Shown here one piece after another: positions 16,091-25,093 of a stretch of 50,982 bases of DNA (positions are counted from its first letter, which is position 1; each line of letters begins with the position of its first letter). The translations under genes and the position numbers were made by a program. Below the pieces are notes generated by a model. It saw nothing but the letters and a program-made list of their open reading frames with translations. It was not told the origin of the DNA and did no database searches. Where the stretch lies: contig JAXMLJ010000077.1 of the NCBI GenBank assembly GCA_034368805.1, forward strand, positions 1 through 50,982, written 5' to 3'. Source of the stretch: UBA2272 sp034368805 (lineage in GTDB: Bacteria > Actinomycetota > Coriobacteriia > Anaerosomatales > Anaerosomataceae).

Positions 16091-18013
16091 ATGTCCACGT
16101 ATCGGCAAGAACTCAAGTCGCGGTTCGCGACCCTCGGCATCGTCATCGTCGTCGTACTGACGGCGTTGTTGCTTCGCCTGTGGATGATGCAAGTGCTCAC
16201 CAGCGATTCGTTCGCGGCGCTTGCGGAGAACAACCGGGTTCGCGAGATCTCGCTCGACGCGCCGCGTGGGCGGATCTACGACCGCAACGGCGTCGAACTC
16301 GTGACCAACCGGTCCGCTCTCGCGGTGAGCATCGATCCGTCTCACGAGGACGTCCGTGTGCTGCTCAATCGCTCGCGCAACGACGATACCGCCGACGATC
16401 CTACGCGCCGCGAGCTCGACGACATCTTCGGCGAGGTTGCGGCGATGCTGGAAATGACGCCGGCAGAGGTGTTCGAGCGCGTCGCCGACGTGAAGCAGGA
16501 GGCCCTGCGTCCACGGGTGATCGCGCTTGATGCGCCGATGGATGTCGTGGGTCAGCTGCTCGAGCGGCAGACCGATTTTCCCTGGGTGAGAGTCGAGGAG
16601 ATCGCCGTTCGGGAGTACCCGAACGGCAGCATCGGCGCACACCTGCTCGGTTACACGGGCGCCATCTCGGAGAACGAGTATGCGAGCTCGGACGTCTACG
16701 CCGGCTATGAGCTTGGCGACACGGTCGGCAAGACCGGTGCCGAGCGGCAGTACGAAAGCGTGCTGCAGGGCGACAAGGGCTGGCGGCGGATCGAGGTGAA
16801 CGCCTCGGGTCGTCCTCAGGGGACCCTGGACGAGCAGCCCGCCCGTCCGGGCAACGACATCCGGCTCACCATCGACATCGAGGTCCAACGCGTGGCAGAG
16901 GAGCAGCTTGCCGCCGCCATCGCTGAAGCCCGCCGACAGGGGTACACCAGCACCAAGGCTGGCGCGGCCGTCGTCCTCGATGTCGCGACCGGCGAGGTCA
17001 TCGCTATGGCGAGCGCGCCGACATACGATCCCTCGGCGTTCCTCGGTGGCATCAGCACCGCCGAGTGGGAGGCCCTGAACGCCAAGTCGAGCGAGTATCC
17101 GCTCAACAATCGCGCGATCATGGCGGCCTATCCGCCTGCTTCGACGTTCAAAGTCGTGACGGCGCTCGCGGGACTCGAGACGGGCATCGCAGCCGAGGGC
17201 ACCACGTACGTCTGCACGGGCACGTGGACCGAGATGGGGAAGCAGTGGCCGAAGCGCTGCTGGAAGCGCACGGGTCACGGCACGCTGTCGTTGCGGGCGG
17301 GCATGAAGCACTCCTGCGACACGGTGTTCTATGAGATCGGCTATGAGCTGTACAAGCGCAAGGCTGAGGAGTTGCAGGCTGAGGCTCGCGCATTCGGGCT
17401 CGGACAGAAGACGGGGATCGATCTTCCGGGTGAGGTGGCCGGCAGGATCCCGGACGCTGAGTGGAAGAAGGAGTTCAACCGCAACTACCCCGAGTATCAG
17501 ATGTGGCTGCCCGGCGACACCGTCAACATGGCGATCGGCCAGGGCGACACCCTCGCCTCGCCTCTTCAGATGGCGGCACTCTACGCCGGGATCGCCAACG
17601 GCGGTACCGTCATGCGACCGCACGTGCTTGAGGCGGTGCTCGACAGTTCGGGCGCGGTCGTGCGTGTGGTCGAGCCCGAGGTGTTCGCCGAGAGCGGCGC
17701 CTCGGAGGCGTCCCTCGGCGTGATAGGACGTTCACTCGTTGACGTGACCCGCGACGGCACGGCCAAGGGCGCGTTTTCCGGGTTCGGTATCCCTGTGGCG
17801 GGCAAGACGGGCACGGCTGAGGTGAAGGGCAAGGACGACTATGCGGTGTTCTGCGCGTATGCGCCGGCCGACGCTCCTCGGTACGCCGTTGCCGTTCTCG
17901 TCGAGCAGGGCGGGCATGGCGGCTCGGTGACCGGCCCCGCCGCGCGCAACATACTGGCCCAGTTGCTCGGCCGTCCGATCGTGACTATCCGCACCACGGA
18001 CGTGTCGAGGTGA
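16091..18013 (+). CDS. mrdA: Penicillin-binding protein 2 (elongation transpeptidase)
   Basis: A 640-residue class B penicillin-binding protein that cross-links peptidoglycan during side-wall growth. One N-terminal membrane helix (about residues 15-33) is followed by a pedestal domain with RGRIYDRNGVELVTN, then the transpeptidase. Catalytic motifs are complete: STFK with nucleophile Ser351, SCD at 408-410 in the SxN/SxD position, and KTGT at 572-575. It lies between mreD and rodA, the usual elongasome setting. The ATG start is 39 bases after mreD. Confidence 0.94.
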   Translation: MSTYRQELKSRFATLGIVIVVVLTALLLRLWMMQVLTSDSFAALAENNRVREISLDAPRGRIYDRNGVELVTNRSALAVSIDPSHEDVRVLLNRSRNDDTADDPTRRELDDIFGEVAAMLEMTPAEVFERVADVKQEALRPRVIALDAPMDVVGQLLERQTDFPWVRVEEIAVREYPNGSIGAHLLGYTGAISENEYASSDVYAGYELGDTVGKTGAERQYESVLQGDKGWRRIEVNASGRPQGTLDEQPARPGNDIRLTIDIEVQRVAEEQLAAAIAEARRQGYTSTKAGAAVVLDVATGEVIAMASAPTYDPSAFLGGISTAEWEALNAKSSEYPLNNRAIMAAYPPASTFKVVTALAGLETGIAAEGTTYVCTGTWTEMGKQWPKRCWKRTGHGTLSLRAGMKHSCDTVFYEIGYELYKRKAEELQAEARAFGLGQKTGIDLPGEVAGRIPDAEWKKEFNRNYPEYQMWLPGDTVNMAIGQGDTLASPLQMAALYAGIANGGTVMRPHVLEAVLDSSGAVVRVVEPEVFAESGASEASLGVIGRSLVDVTRDGTAKGAFSGFGIPVAGKTGTAEVKGKDDYAVFCAYAPADAPRYAVAVLVEQGGHGGSVTGPAARNILAQLLGRPIVTIRTTDVSR

Positions 18014-18019
18014 TCGCCC

Positions 18020-19150
18020 GTGGCTAGGTCGCGCACGCACAAGTCGACATCCAGGCGCTTTTTCGATGTCGTCCATGTCCCGCTTCTGCTGTGGGCGCTC
18101 GCGCTTGTGGTCTATGGATCGGTCATGGTGGCATCGGCGACACTCGGTATGGACGGCGGGGAGGGGATGCTCCTCCGCCACGCGGTGGGTATCGGCGTCG
18201 GGCTGGTTCCGCTCGTCCTCGCCTGGGCCTACGACTACACCCGCCTGCGCGGTTGGCAGGGGCCCCTGATCGCGCTCGGGGCGTTCCTGCTGCTGAGTCC
18301 TCGTATACCCGGGCTTGGCTACACGGCGGGTGGTGCGACGTCGTGGCTGGCCGTGTTCGGCGTGCGCCTGTTCCAACCGTCCGAGCCCGCCAAGCTCATC
18401 TTCATCGTGGTTGTCGCGGCCGTGATCTCGTCGTTCAAGGGCCGGATCGACAAGCCCGCCGAGGTATTCAAGGTCATGGCATACCTGGCCGCCGCACTCG
18501 TGCTCATCCTGCTGCAGCCCGACCTCGGAACAGGCCTCGTATTCATCGCGATCACGTTCGTCATGCTGATCGTCGGCGGGATGAAGGGCCGGTACTTCGC
18601 CTACGCGGTGCTCGTCGCGGTGCTTGCCACGGCTGCAGTGCTGCAGTTCGGCCTGCTCGCCGACTACCAGGAGGACCGCCTGTTGGTGTTCGTCGAGCCC
18701 GAGCGCGATCCGACGGGTGCCGGGTACAATCTGGCTCAGTCCAAGATCGCCATCGGCTCCGGTGGTCTGGCGGGCAAGGGGCTCGGAGCGGGCACCCAGT
18801 CCAACCTCCACTTCATCCCTGCGCGCCACACCGACTTCATCTTCTCGGTTCTCGGCGAGGAGCTTGGATTCCTCGGCGCGGTGCTGCTCCTCGGCCTGTT
18901 CCTCGCGCTGCTGGTGACGGCGCTTGCGATATCGACATCGTCGCGTGACCTGTACGGTGCGCTGATCTCGGCGGGTATCATCGGGATGTGGCTGTTCCAG
19001 ATACTGGAGAACATCGGGATGACCGTGGGTATGATGCCTATTACAGGCATACCGCTACCATTCATGAGTTTCGGCAGTTCCTCGATGGTCACCAACCTCG
19101 GCGCCGTCGGTCTGCTGTTGTCCGTGTGGTCCAGACGCTACGGCACCTGA
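18020..19150 (+). CDS. rodA: Rod-shape SEDS protein RodA (peptidoglycan polymerase)
   Basis: A 376-residue integral membrane protein of the SEDS family that polymerises glycan strands from lipid II and works with PBP2. About ten hydrophobic helices are visible. Conserved blocks include LFQPSEPAKL, LQPDLGTGLVF (with the catalytic Asp of the family), QSKIAIGSGGL and PFMSFGSSSM. GTG start with GAGGTGA overlapping the PBP2 stop 6 bases upstream. RodA rather than FtsW is chosen from the operon. Confidence 0.93.
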   Translation: MARSRTHKSTSRRFFDVVHVPLLLWALALVVYGSVMVASATLGMDGGEGMLLRHAVGIGVGLVPLVLAWAYDYTRLRGWQGPLIALGAFLLLSPRIPGLGYTAGGATSWLAVFGVRLFQPSEPAKLIFIVVVAAVISSFKGRIDKPAEVFKVMAYLAAALVLILLQPDLGTGLVFIAITFVMLIVGGMKGRYFAYAVLVAVLATAAVLQFGLLADYQEDRLLVFVEPERDPTGAGYNLAQSKIAIGSGGLAGKGLGAGTQSNLHFIPARHTDFIFSVLGEELGFLGAVLLLGLFLALLVTALAISTSSRDLYGALISAGIIGMWLFQILENIGMTVGMMPITGIPLPFMSFGSSSMVTNLGAVGLLLSVWSRRYGT

Positions 19151-19177
19151 GATCACCGCGAGAGGGGAGGACGGCTC

Positions 19178-20140
19178 ATGCCGCTTCCGGTGGATGTACG
19201 TGATCTGATGAAGTCCGGTACGCGCCTCGTCGAGGAGCGCGAACGGCCCGTGAGGCTCGCCGTGATCGTCGAGGTCGACGCTGCCGACGAGCTCATCTCT
19301 GCCGTGCAGGCTGCGTTGCGCCCGAAGACCGCCGCGGCCACGCTGCAGATCGAGCTTGCCGAGCCCGGCAAACCTCCTGCGCTCGTCCCGGGCACCGATG
19401 TCGTCATCGCGCTGGTCGGCAGCGGCGGCGCGGGGCTCGTGGAGGCGCTCGAGGGACCCCGGCGCATGCAGCTGCAGGTGGTCGCCGTGTCGCTCGGCGC
19501 CGAGGGTCGGGCCGACGCGCTCTCTGACGCGCTGTCTCAGCCGACGGGTGACCTGGTCGTTGCCGAGAGTCCTGAGCAGGCCGTTGCGTCACTCGGCGAT
19601 TGGCTCGCCGATGCGCTCGGCAGCAAGCGTCTCGCGCTTGCGCATAACTTCGTGTTCATGAGGCGCGCGGTTGCCGAGGATGCCGTGAAGACCACGGCGT
19701 GGCAGAACGGTGTGATCGGTGCCGTGTCGCTCATCCCCGGGGCCGACATGCCGATCATGACTGCCAACCAGGCCAAGATGCTTCTTCAGATCGCCGCCGC
19801 GTACGGCGAGCCGCTCGGCGTGGACCGCATCAAGGAGCTTGCTGCCATCGTCGGCGGTGGGTTCGCGTTGCGCACCGTGGCCCGCCAGCTGCTGGTCGTG
19901 GTCCCCGTGCTCGGCTGGGCCGTGAAGGGCGGCATCGGCTACACCGGCACCGTTGCTATGGGCAAGGCCGCGATCGCCTACTTCGAGGAAGGCGCGGACT
20001 TCCAGCAGGTCACCGCCCGTCTCAAGCGACTCCGCGCCCGCGCCGTCGAGAGTCTGCCCCGGCGGAAGGTCGCGCGGATGCCCGGGAAGGACCAGCAGCT
20101 CGCACTTCCCGAGACCGGAGGCGGCCCGAGTGACGGGTGA
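19178..20140 (+). CDS. DUF697-like protein of unknown function
   Basis: A 320-residue protein. The N-terminal ~140 residues look like a degenerate nucleotide-binding or GTPase-like fold (IVEVDAADELI, ALVGSGGAG) without an intact P-loop. From about residue 150 it resembles the DUF697 region found behind GTPase domains: RRAVAEDAVKTTAWQNGV, then GADMPIMTANQAKMLLQIA, with weakly hydrophobic helices around GWAVKGGIGYTGTVAMGKA that may touch membrane. It follows rodA by 27 bases and overlaps the next radical-SAM gene by 11 bases, so it is cotranscribed. No function is established. Confidence 0.75.
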   Translation: MPLPVDVRDLMKSGTRLVEERERPVRLAVIVEVDAADELISAVQAALRPKTAAATLQIELAEPGKPPALVPGTDVVIALVGSGGAGLVEALEGPRRMQLQVVAVSLGAEGRADALSDALSQPTGDLVVAESPEQAVASLGDWLADALGSKRLALAHNFVFMRRAVAEDAVKTTAWQNGVIGAVSLIPGADMPIMTANQAKMLLQIAAAYGEPLGVDRIKELAAIVGGGFALRTVARQLLVVVPVLGWAVKGGIGYTGTVAMGKAAIAYFEEGADFQQVTARLKRLRARAVESLPRRKVARMPGKDQQLALPETGGGPSDG

Positions 20141-21977
20141 CCTCTGGGAGCTTGTCGAACCGCTGCTCGCAGGTGTCGAGCGACCGTCGCGCTACATAGA
20201 TCGTGAGTGGGGTGCCCACTCCTGCGCGCATGCCGCGTATCGGGTGGCTCTGATGTACCCGGACACGTACGAGGTGGGCATGGCCAACCAGGCTCTCCAG
20301 GTGCTTGCCGCGCGCCTGGGAGCCATGGATGGTGTGGGTGTAGAGCGCGTCTTCCTGCCGTGGCTCGACATGATCGGGGCGATGCGTGCCGAGGGAGTGC
20401 CGCTGTTCACCCTCGAGTCGTGTGCCCCGGTGGCCGAGTGTGATCTTCTCGGCATCACGCTGCCCTATGAGCTCACCTACACCAACATCCTCGAGTCGCT
20501 CGACCTTGCCGGGATCCCGCTCAGGGCGGCTTCGCGGGGCGACGGCGACCCGCTCGTCATCGGTGGCGGACCGTGTTCCCACAATCCCGAGCCGATGGCC
20601 CCGTTCTTCGACGCGATCCTCGTCGGCGACGGAGAGGAGGCGGTACTCGAGATCGTGAGCGCGCATCGGGCTGCGCGCGAGCGTGGCGCGACCCGCGCCG
20701 AGACCCTGCGTGACCTCTGCGCCATCGGCGGCGTCTACGTGCCGTCGCTTTACGAACCGGGCCCCGGTGGCACGCTCACGCCGCTCGGCGATGCTCCGGT
20801 GCAGGTCCAACGCCGCGTCGTGGTGGACCTCGACGCGTACGAGGGTCCGATATGCCCGGTGGTCCCGTACGCGGATGTCGTACACGACAGGTCTACCATC
20901 GAGGTGCTCAGGGGCTGCTCGAGGGGGTGCCGATTCTGCCAGGCCGGCATGGTCTACCGGCCCGTGCGCGAGCGTTCGGCCGACTCGATCGTCCGGGACG
21001 CTGTAGCGTCGCTTCGGTGCACCGGCTACGAGGAGCTGTCGCTCACGTCGCTGTCCACCGCGGACCACTCGGCGCTTGCCGACATCCTCAGGAGACTGTC
21101 GCGACGCCTCGAGGGCACGGCCGTCTCGGTGTCGGTACCGTCGCTGCGTGTCGACTCGTTCACGCTGACGCTTGCCCGACTCCTCGGCGGCGGTCACAAG
21201 ACGGGCCTTACCTTTGCCCCCGAGGCCGGCTCGCAGCGGCTGCGTGACGTCATCAACAAGAACGTCACCGAGGAGGAGCTCATCACCACGGTGCGGTCGG
21301 CGTTTGCAGCCGGCTGGCGTCGGGTGAAGCTCTACTTCATGCTCGGCCTGCCCACAGAGACCGACGACGACGTGATCGCCATAGGCACGCTGGTCGACCG
21401 GGTACTGGCAGAGGCGCGCGCCGCTACGCCGCCTGCCGAACGGGGTGGCCTGCGCGTCGCGGTTTCGGTGTCGACGTTCGTTCCCAAGGCGCACACGCCG
21501 TTCCAATGGGAGGGGCAGATCCCGCTGCCGGAGGTGAGGCGTCGTCAGTCGCTGCTCCGTGGAGTGATGCCACACAAAGGAGTGGAGCTTTCGTGGCACG
21601 ACGCCGAGGTCTCGGCGCTCGAGGCCGTGCTTGCGGCCGGCGACCGCTCGGTGGCCGATGCGATAGAGGCCGCGTGGCGCGCGGGTGCGTCGTTTGACGC
21701 ATGGACCGAGCGGTACTCGTTCGCGCGGTGGCGCCGGGCGTTCGAGGAGGTCGGCCTCGATGCCGCCGCCCTCGCCACGACCCCACGGCCGATCGACGCG
21801 CCCCTGCCGTGGGCGCACATCGACAGCGGTCTCTCGGAGCGGTTCCTGTGCGACGAGCGTGAGCGGGCGCTGGCGGGCGTGACCACCGACGACTGCACGT
21901 TCGCCGAGTGTACGGGCTGCGGCGTCTGCGGGGCTCTCGGAACGGATGTCGTTCTGGCAGGTGAGCGCCGTGGCTGA
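20130..21977 (+). CDS. TIGR03960-type radical SAM protein with B12-binding-like N-terminus
   Basis: A 615-residue radical SAM enzyme of the TIGR03960 family. An N-terminal cobalamin-binding-like domain includes YPDTYEVGMANQALQVLA; the radical SAM cluster motif is CSRGCRFC with Cys263, Cys267 and Cys270. A late cysteine group CTGCGVC lies near the C-terminus. It is always, as far as I know, paired with or fused to a TIGR03936 domain, here the next gene. The GTG at 20130 has a GGAG about 10 bases upstream and lies inside the DUF697 gene end; the open frame extends further with no similarity. The substrate is unknown; proximity to RNase G and L21 suggests RNA or ribosome modification, an inference only. 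Confidence 0.88.
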   Translation: MTGDLWELVEPLLAGVERPSRYIDREWGAHSCAHAAYRVALMYPDTYEVGMANQALQVLAARLGAMDGVGVERVFLPWLDMIGAMRAEGVPLFTLESCAPVAECDLLGITLPYELTYTNILESLDLAGIPLRAASRGDGDPLVIGGGPCSHNPEPMAPFFDAILVGDGEEAVLEIVSAHRAARERGATRAETLRDLCAIGGVYVPSLYEPGPGGTLTPLGDAPVQVQRRVVVDLDAYEGPICPVVPYADVVHDRSTIEVLRGCSRGCRFCQAGMVYRPVRERSADSIVRDAVASLRCTGYEELSLTSLSTADHSALADILRRLSRRLEGTAVSVSVPSLRVDSFTLTLARLLGGGHKTGLTFAPEAGSQRLRDVINKNVTEEELITTVRSAFAAGWRRVKLYFMLGLPTETDDDVIAIGTLVDRVLAEARAATPPAERGGLRVAVSVSTFVPKAHTPFQWEGQIPLPEVRRRQSLLRGVMPHKGVELSWHDAEVSALEAVLAAGDRSVADAIEAAWRAGASFDAWTERYSFARWRRAFEEVGLDAAALATTPRPIDAPLPWAHIDSGLSERFLCDERERALAGVTTDDCTFAECTGCGVCGALGTDVVLAGERRG

Positions 21978-22641
21978 GGGATTCCGTCTCCGTGTGTGCT
22001 TCCGGAAGGCCGGTCGCCTGAGGCATCTGTCGCACCTCGAGACGATGCGTGCCTGCGAGCGCGCTGCGCGCCGGGCAGGATTGCCGTATGCTGTCAGCCA
22101 GGGATTCACGCCACGGATGAAGATGGCGTTCGGCCCGGCGCTTCCTGTCGGGACAGCGGGTGCGCGGGAGTACTACGATCTGATGCTCGCCAGCTTCGTA
22201 CCGCCCGATGAGGCCTGCCGTTCCCTGGAGAGCGTGAGCGCGGCAGAGATCGCACCGCACCTGTGCGGGTATGTGTCCGTCAAGGAGAGGTCGCTAGGTG
22301 CCGCGTTGACCATCGCGGCCTACGACGTGACTGTGGAAGGGGGGATCCCGCACGAGGAGATCGGGCGAGCGCTCGCTCGACTCGTGGAGACCGGCACGCT
22401 TGGTATCGACCATAAGGGCAAACACAAGGTTTTCGATCTCACCGAGGCGCTCCCGAAGGAGCCCGACGTGACGACACAGGATGGACGGCCCGTCGCCCGC
22501 ATCTGGGTGCGCATGGGAGAACGGGGCTCCATCCGGCCCGAGGCGCTCATTGACGCAGCACTCGGCGCTCATGCCCGGACGATCGTGACCCGGACGGACC
22601 TCTTCATCGAGGACAAGGGAGTCTGGCGCCGACCCCTGTAG
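21970..22641 (+). CDS. TIGR03936 (DUF2344) radical SAM-associated protein
   Basis: A 223-residue partner of the preceding radical SAM enzyme. The N-terminal block RLRHLSHLETMRACERAARR and GFTPRMKMAFGPALPVGT are hallmarks of the family. The GTG at 21970 overlaps the upstream stop by 8 bases; a GTG at 21961 in frame is possible. In other genomes this domain is fused to the radical SAM protein, supporting a physical complex. No chemical role is known. Confidence 0.87.
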   Translation: MAEGFRLRVCFRKAGRLRHLSHLETMRACERAARRAGLPYAVSQGFTPRMKMAFGPALPVGTAGAREYYDLMLASFVPPDEACRSLESVSAAEIAPHLCGYVSVKERSLGAALTIAAYDVTVEGGIPHEEIGRALARLVETGTLGIDHKGKHKVFDLTEALPKEPDVTTQDGRPVARIWVRMGERGSIRPEALIDAALGAHARTIVTRTDLFIEDKGVWRRPL

Positions 22642-22652
22642 CGGGGCAGGCA

Positions 22653-24140
22653 GTGGCAGACACGACACGCGAGATGCTGATCTCGCACGATACGCACGAG
22701 ACGAGGGTCGCCATTCTGGAAGACCGGCGTCTCGTAGAGCTGTACGTCGAGCGGCCGAAGAGAAGCGTCGTCGGCAATGTCTACCTTGGCAAGGTGCGGG
22801 ACGTACTTCCGGGCATGCAGGCGGCGTTCATCGACATCGGACTCGAGAAGAACGCCTTCCTGTACGTGGACGAGGTCGTCTCCCCGGAAGGCGTCGCAGG
22901 CGCGCCGCGCCGGGACATCCAGTCGCTCCTCAGGCAGGGGCAGCAACTCATGGTTCAGGTGCTCAAGGACCCGATGGGCACCAAAGGCGCCCGGGTGAGC
23001 ACCGAGATCACGCTGCCCGGCAGGTTCCTCGTGCTTATGCCCTTCTCGCCGTTCGTGGGCGTGTCGCGCAAGATCTCCGATGAGGAGCGTGACCGCCTTA
23101 CCTCGATCATCGAGCCGCTCGTCCCCGGAGGCATCGGCGTGATCGTCAGGACCGCGGCGGTTGGCACCACGGACAAGGAGCTCGAAGGCGATCTGGAGTT
23201 CCTTCTGCGTCTGTGGCGTCGCGTGCTGCATCAAGGTAGGGAGGGGCTTGCGCCGGAGGTGGTCTACACCGAGATGGACGTGGCCTTGCGCCTCGTGCGC
23301 GACGCATTCGGTGAGGACTTCCGGCGCCTCGTGATCGACGATAAGCGCGTCTACGAGAAGGTCACGTCGTTCCTTCGGAAGACCGCGCCCAGACTCGGCA
23401 AACGCGTGCAGCTCCACAAGGAGCGCCGTGCGCTGTTCGAGTCGTACGGGCTGCAGGACGACATCGACGCGGCGGTGCTGCGCGTCGTGCCACTCCCGTC
23501 GGGCGGGCACATCACCATAGACCGTACGGAGGCGCTCACGGCTATCGACGTCAACACCGGCAGCTACGTGGGACGCAAGAACCTGGAAGACACCGTCGTG
23601 CGTACCAACCTGGAAGCGGCCACCGAGGTGGTGCGCCAGCTTCGGCTGCGCGACATCGGTGGCATCATCATCATCGACTTCATCGACATGGAGAACCCGA
23701 CGAATCGGAGTCTGGTCACCGCGCGACTCGCCGAGGCGCTCGAACGAGACCGCACGAAGACACGCGTGTCCGAGATGTCCCGCCTCGGTCTGGTGGAGAT
23801 GACGCGCAAGAACGTGACAGACGGCCTCTACGGCGTGCTGACCGAGCCGTGCGCCACGTGCAACGGTGAGGGCCGCGTGCTGTCCGAGGCTACGCGTCGG
23901 ATAACGGTCGAGCGCCGGCTGCGGGAGATTCTCGTTACCGGGCGCTCTCCTGCATATCTCGTGGGACTGAACCCGACGACGTACGCGCTTGTGAACGCGC
24001 CGGGTCATAATACCGTCGCGCTTCTGCGCGCCGAGACCGGCAAGCAGGTGAGCGTGATGCCGGACCCGGACGTCGCACCCACCGAGGTGCGCGTGCTCAT
24101 CGAGGGAAAGGTCGGCGCTCTCGGCCTCGATATCGAGTGA
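22653..24140 (+). CDS. rng: Ribonuclease G/E family endoribonuclease
   Basis: A 495-residue Rne/Rng family RNase that cuts single-stranded AU-rich RNA and matures rRNA. The S1 domain is near the N-terminus (GNVYLGKVRDVLPGMQAAF), the catalytic domain carries Asp299 in AIDVNTG and Asp342 in IIDFIDM, and a zinc-link CATC motif (Cys400 and Cys403) follows. It lacks the long scaffold tail of RNase E, so RNase G length fits. GTG start 11 bases after the TIGR03936 gene, with a GGGGCAGG site. The link to the following ribosomal-protein genes is common in Actinobacteria. Confidence 0.93.
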   Translation: MADTTREMLISHDTHETRVAILEDRRLVELYVERPKRSVVGNVYLGKVRDVLPGMQAAFIDIGLEKNAFLYVDEVVSPEGVAGAPRRDIQSLLRQGQQLMVQVLKDPMGTKGARVSTEITLPGRFLVLMPFSPFVGVSRKISDEERDRLTSIIEPLVPGGIGVIVRTAAVGTTDKELEGDLEFLLRLWRRVLHQGREGLAPEVVYTEMDVALRLVRDAFGEDFRRLVIDDKRVYEKVTSFLRKTAPRLGKRVQLHKERRALFESYGLQDDIDAAVLRVVPLPSGGHITIDRTEALTAIDVNTGSYVGRKNLEDTVVRTNLEAATEVVRQLRLRDIGGIIIIDFIDMENPTNRSLVTARLAEALERDRTKTRVSEMSRLGLVEMTRKNVTDGLYGVLTEPCATCNGEGRVLSEATRRITVERRLREILVTGRSPAYLVGLNPTTYALVNAPGHNTVALLRAETGKQVSVMPDPDVAPTEVRVLIEGKVGALGLDIE

Positions 24141-24157
24141 CCGGCGCCGCGCGGGCG

Positions 24158-24187
24158 TTGACGCTCGGCGTGCGGCTCTGTTAGTCT
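24158..24187 (+). promoter_or_regulatory. Promoter for rplU-rpmA
   Basis: TTGACG at 24158-24163, an 18-base gap, and TAGTCT at 24182-24187 with an extended TG (24179-24180). It lies 41 bases upstream of the rplU start and fits a promoter separating the ribosomal-protein genes from rng. Confidence 0.55.
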
Positions 24188-24228
24188 TTCTCCTCGCGTG
24201 TACTCCCACCTGACTGGAGCAACAATCC

Positions 24229-24708
24229 ATGTATGCAGTCATAAACAGCGGCGGCAAGCAGGCGAAGGTCGAGCAGGGTACGATCGTCGCCGTCGAGCGG
24301 CTTTCCGCCGAGGTCGGCGACACCGTATCGCTGCCCGTCATCTTCGTCGCCGACGGTGACACTATCTACGCCACGGCCGCCGAACTTGGCGGCGCGAGTG
24401 TGACGGCCGAGGTACTCGAGCACTTCAAGGGCGAGAAGCAGATCGTCTTCAAGTTCAAGAAGCGCAAGGGCTACAAGCGCACCAAGGGCCATCGCCAGAC
24501 GCTTACGAGCCTCCGCGTGACCGGCATCGCGATCGATGGCGCGCCGGTCAAGGCCGAGAAGCCCGCACCCAAGGCCGAGAAGCCCGCACCTGTTGAGGCT
24601 GCCACCGAGGAAGCCCGGGTGTGTGCCGCGGTGAAGTCGGACGGTTCGCCGTGCACCAACAAGGCGAAGGACGGCTCGGAGTACTGCGGAGTCCACGCCA
24701 AGAAGTAG
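24229..24708 (+). CDS. rplU: Ribosomal protein L21 with a C-terminal zinc-motif tail
   Basis: Residues 1-103 are standard ribosomal protein L21: MYAVINSGGKQ at the start and KFKKRKGYKRTKGHRQ at about 75-90. L21 normally ends near residue 103. Here a proline/alanine/lysine linker (104-130, with AEKPAPKAEKPAP) leads to a compact cysteine motif: Cys132, Cys142, Cys153 and His156, i.e. C-x9-C-x10-C-x2-H, with a GSPC and EYCGVH context like the small 'GxxC...yCxxH' zinc domains (DUF5763-like). The frame is continuous with no stop between. It starts with ATG preceded by GGAG. Zinc binding is inferred from ligand spacing. rpmA follows 50 bases later. Confidence 0.93.
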   Translation: MYAVINSGGKQAKVEQGTIVAVERLSAEVGDTVSLPVIFVADGDTIYATAAELGGASVTAEVLEHFKGEKQIVFKFKKRKGYKRTKGHRQTLTSLRVTGIAIDGAPVKAEKPAPKAEKPAPVEAATEEARVCAAVKSDGSPCTNKAKDGSEYCGVHAKK

Positions 24709-24758
24709 GAAGCCCAGCGCACGAGTGCAACTCACGGACGACGAGAAGGTGATCGAGG

Positions 24759-25010
24759 ATGGCTCATAAGACGGGTATGGGGTCGACCAGGAACGGTCGG
24801 GACTCCAAGTCGAAGCGGCTCGGCGTCAAGCGGTTCGCGGGTCAGACCGTGACCGCGGGGTCCATCCTGGTCCGCCAGCGCGGGACGCGCCTGAAGCCGG
24901 GCCAGAACGTCGGTCTCGGCCGGGACGATACGTTGTTCGCCAAGATCGACGGCGTCGTGGACTTCACACACGGCAAAGACCGGCGGGTGCACGTGCTGCC
25001 GCAGGTCTGA
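24759..25010 (+). CDS. rpmA: Ribosomal protein L27
   Basis: An 83-residue 50S subunit protein near the peptidyl transferase centre. It shows the L27 core GSTRNGRDSKSKRLGVKRF and ILVRQRGTRLKPGQNVG. It begins MAHKTGMGSTRNGRDS, with no N-terminal prepeptide of the firmicute type needing cleavage. Usual position after rplU; an intrinsic terminator follows. Confidence 0.96.
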   Translation: MAHKTGMGSTRNGRDSKSKRLGVKRFAGQTVTAGSILVRQRGTRLKPGQNVGLGRDDTLFAKIDGVVDFTHGKDRRVHVLPQV

Positions 25011-25035
25011 GCCTGTACGCACATACGCGACCGTG

Positions 25036-25065
25036 AGGGCCTCCCGCGACCTGCGGGGGGCCTTT
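25036..25065 (+). terminator. Intrinsic terminator after rpmA
   Basis: A 12-bp stem (25036-25047 with 25053-25064, including G-T pairs) has a five-base loop and ends in TTT at 25063-25065. It separates rpmA from obgE. Confidence 0.65.
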
Positions 25066-25093
25066 GCGCATGCGGCGATGATGCGCCGTGCAC

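Noticed and set aside
20022..22109. A 695-codon minus-strand open frame opposite the radical SAM genes
   Set aside because: Arginine- and histidine-rich with no recognisable domain; the plus strand carries a convincing radical SAM gene over the same bases.
24541..24600. The KPAPKAEKPAP stretch in rplU as a mobile or tandem DNA repeat
   Set aside because: It is a short, common proline/alanine linker within a single open frame; no further copies are seen in the window.
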